Assembly: GCA_963556255.1 (NCBI GenBank)
Contig: OY744604.1
Coordinates: 95,049,875 to 95,113,874 of the forward strand
From: Allolobophora icterica
Taxonomy: Eukaryota > Annelida > Clitellata > Crassiclitellata > Lumbricidae
DNA length: 64,000 nt
Reading direction: 5' to 3'
Each line of letters opens with the position of its first letter. The first letter of the stretch is position 1. The notes under the pieces are model-generated. The model did not search any database. It was not told where the DNA came from and was given only the letters and a program-made list of their open reading frames with translations. A program made the position numbers and the translations under genes. This document shows, piece by piece, positions 44,865 through 64,000 of the stretch.

Positions 44865-46232
44865 ACAAATTATTATGGTCTGTAAAAGTGCCAGCATGTG
44901 TAATAAATGGAGACTTCCTTTTTGATGGACGGTTTCATGACAATTTGGGGCTGACAATTTGGCGCATACAAGGACAAATTATTATTGTATAAAGATCCAC
45001 ACAGCTTAATGATGGCGGTTGCCTTTGCAAACATAAAAACTGTTAGATGTAGGCTATAATGTGGTCACTATTATAGCGGTATACATGTATCCATATACAT
45101 AGGTAATTCAACAGGTTCTCACTCTTTTCACGATTAAAAAATCCTCGTCGGTGAAGCACCTCCAATGCAAAAGATGAAATACAGGAACTTGGATGAACGA
45201 TAGTGAACTGTTGTGAACAAAATTGCAAAAATCTGATTTATCTCATACTTAAGCGGATGTAGTCTAAACATTAACCTGTGTTCTTATAACTGGTCTCTTG
45301 CCAATAAAGTGACAAATGTTCTTGCAAACTGTTCTTGTCATAGGCCTATATATATTGAATGCAATTAAAGCAACTTCAAAGGTTCGTTACAATTCTGCTC
45401 TCTGCTTTATATATTGTCGTAATTACTACCCTGTCATTTCTCTTCAGTCAATGAAGACTTTCATGCTCTGCAGTATCGTACGTCGAATTGTCGGCGCCGA
45501 AATGTCGATTCACCGTGATACATATACACATTATACAAACTACCGTGTAGGTTACAACCTACACGGCATGGACAGCGCATGGCCTCCATATTGTGAAATA
45601 GCTAACACACAGGTCAACGTGATACATATGGATAATATGAATAAAATGATTTATGTTCAAGCCTTTCTGATATATCGCAAACAGGTCAGCGTGTTTATAA
45701 TATATAGGTCACACCAAGAGATGACAGAAATTATTTAATGTCGGCAGTTAAAGAATTTTTGCAATTCTTCATACGCTATGTACACTTGCATAAACTTTCG
45801 TGATCGCGAATTAAAATAGTCCTGCAAAGTTAAGTCAGTGTATTGCTGGCAAAATTTTAATAGAAAATCAGCACAAACCGGAAGTTGTCGTCTCGGGAAT
45901 GTCGTTTTGACTCAGACTGGCCTGCGTGGTTCTAGACGGGAGAGACTATAGTGTATGCATTTCTTCACGCAAGAACTGCTTTATAACAAACTGCTGCTTC
46001 GTGCTTGCATCAACCAAGGACCTTCATGACTATAAATCGTCTTACTGCATGAGCCGACATTTGAATCACCTTCGTGTAGAGGCCAGAGCATGTCGCTGCG
46101 TCAATCCTTCAAATTCTGTCGCTAGTGTTCTGAAAAGAACAGTTCCTACTTGACACTTGCATTCGTGCTTTGCTGCATTCATTAGAACGGTTCTTGTAAT
46201 AACGGGCAGAAGGTTCCTTGCTCTTCACAACG
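44865..46232. other. Region upstream of gene C
   Basis: About 1.4 kb with no recognised exon or repeat family. It should hold the promoter of gene C, but no core promoter motif could be assigned with confidence. Confidence 0.45.
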
Positions 46233-63876
<17,644 letters not shown>

Positions 63877-64000
63877 GTATTGAATTTTTTTAGTTGAAAA
63901 TTAAGAAAATATTGCACCTCCTTAGTAAGAGTTAGCGCAATTTGTTCATCGCTGTGGGATCAACAAATATTAGAATCACTGCACTCCTTCTATCACTGCT

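Noticed and set aside
46218..46232. TTG start upstream of gene C's ATG
   Set aside because: An ATG at 46233 gives a normal signal peptide; non-ATG initiation is not needed.

Overview
The window is animal nuclear DNA. Genes are split by GT-AG introns. Microsatellites are long, and there are tRNA-derived SINEs, CR1- and RTE-type LINEs, hAT-type MITEs and a Ty3/gypsy LTR element. The protein families and repeat style suggest a marine invertebrate deuterostome, perhaps an echinoderm; this is an inference from style, not from any diagnostic marker. The backbone is a head-to-tail array of three plus-strand paralogues of a large extracellular protein of the VWDE type (von Willebrand factor D and EGF domain protein, here with an N-terminal NIDO domain). 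Gene A (526-13931) lacks its 5' exons, which lie before the window; 14 exons encode 948 residues and end in a short hydrophobic segment and a stop. Gene B (start codon 19427, stop 41538) is complete: 18 coding exons join in phase into 1,522 residues, ordered signal peptide, NIDO, a beta-rich region, VWD, a Cys-rich linker, EGF, a Cys-rich VWDE-type tail and, in one 1.2-kb last exon, a C-terminal region that reads as tandem C1q/TNF-like jelly rolls. Gene C (start 46233) has its first three coding exons here and runs off the right edge; its first intron is about 16 kb because of nested transposons. Exon order and intron phases agree exactly among the copies wherever they overlap, so the array arose by tandem duplication. 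The copies then diverged at the C-terminus: A looks membrane-anchored and has a furin-type RKKR site, while B looks secreted and carries the C1q-like head. Decayed duplicates of gene B's own exons lie in its introns 12 and 15. Layout: 1-525 left flank; 526-13931 gene A; 13932-19421 intergenic repeats, including a 42-bp minisatellite at 14811-15905 and a hAT MITE; 19427-41538 gene B, with a 3-kb Jockey/CR1-group LINE in intron 12; 41539-46232 intergenic repeats; 46233-64000 gene C 5' part. Inside gene C intron 1 sit a CR1-type LINE remnant, an RTE-type LINE (about 49000-62110, minus) and, inserted within that RTE, a complete-looking Ty3/gypsy element (50384-61374, minus). The gypsy element has 2,213-bp LTRs, an ATTC target duplication, a gag-pol frame that begins inside the LTR, and an integrase whose catalytic core is missing. 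No CRISPR array, bacterial operon, rRNA gene or convincing free-standing tRNA gene was seen.
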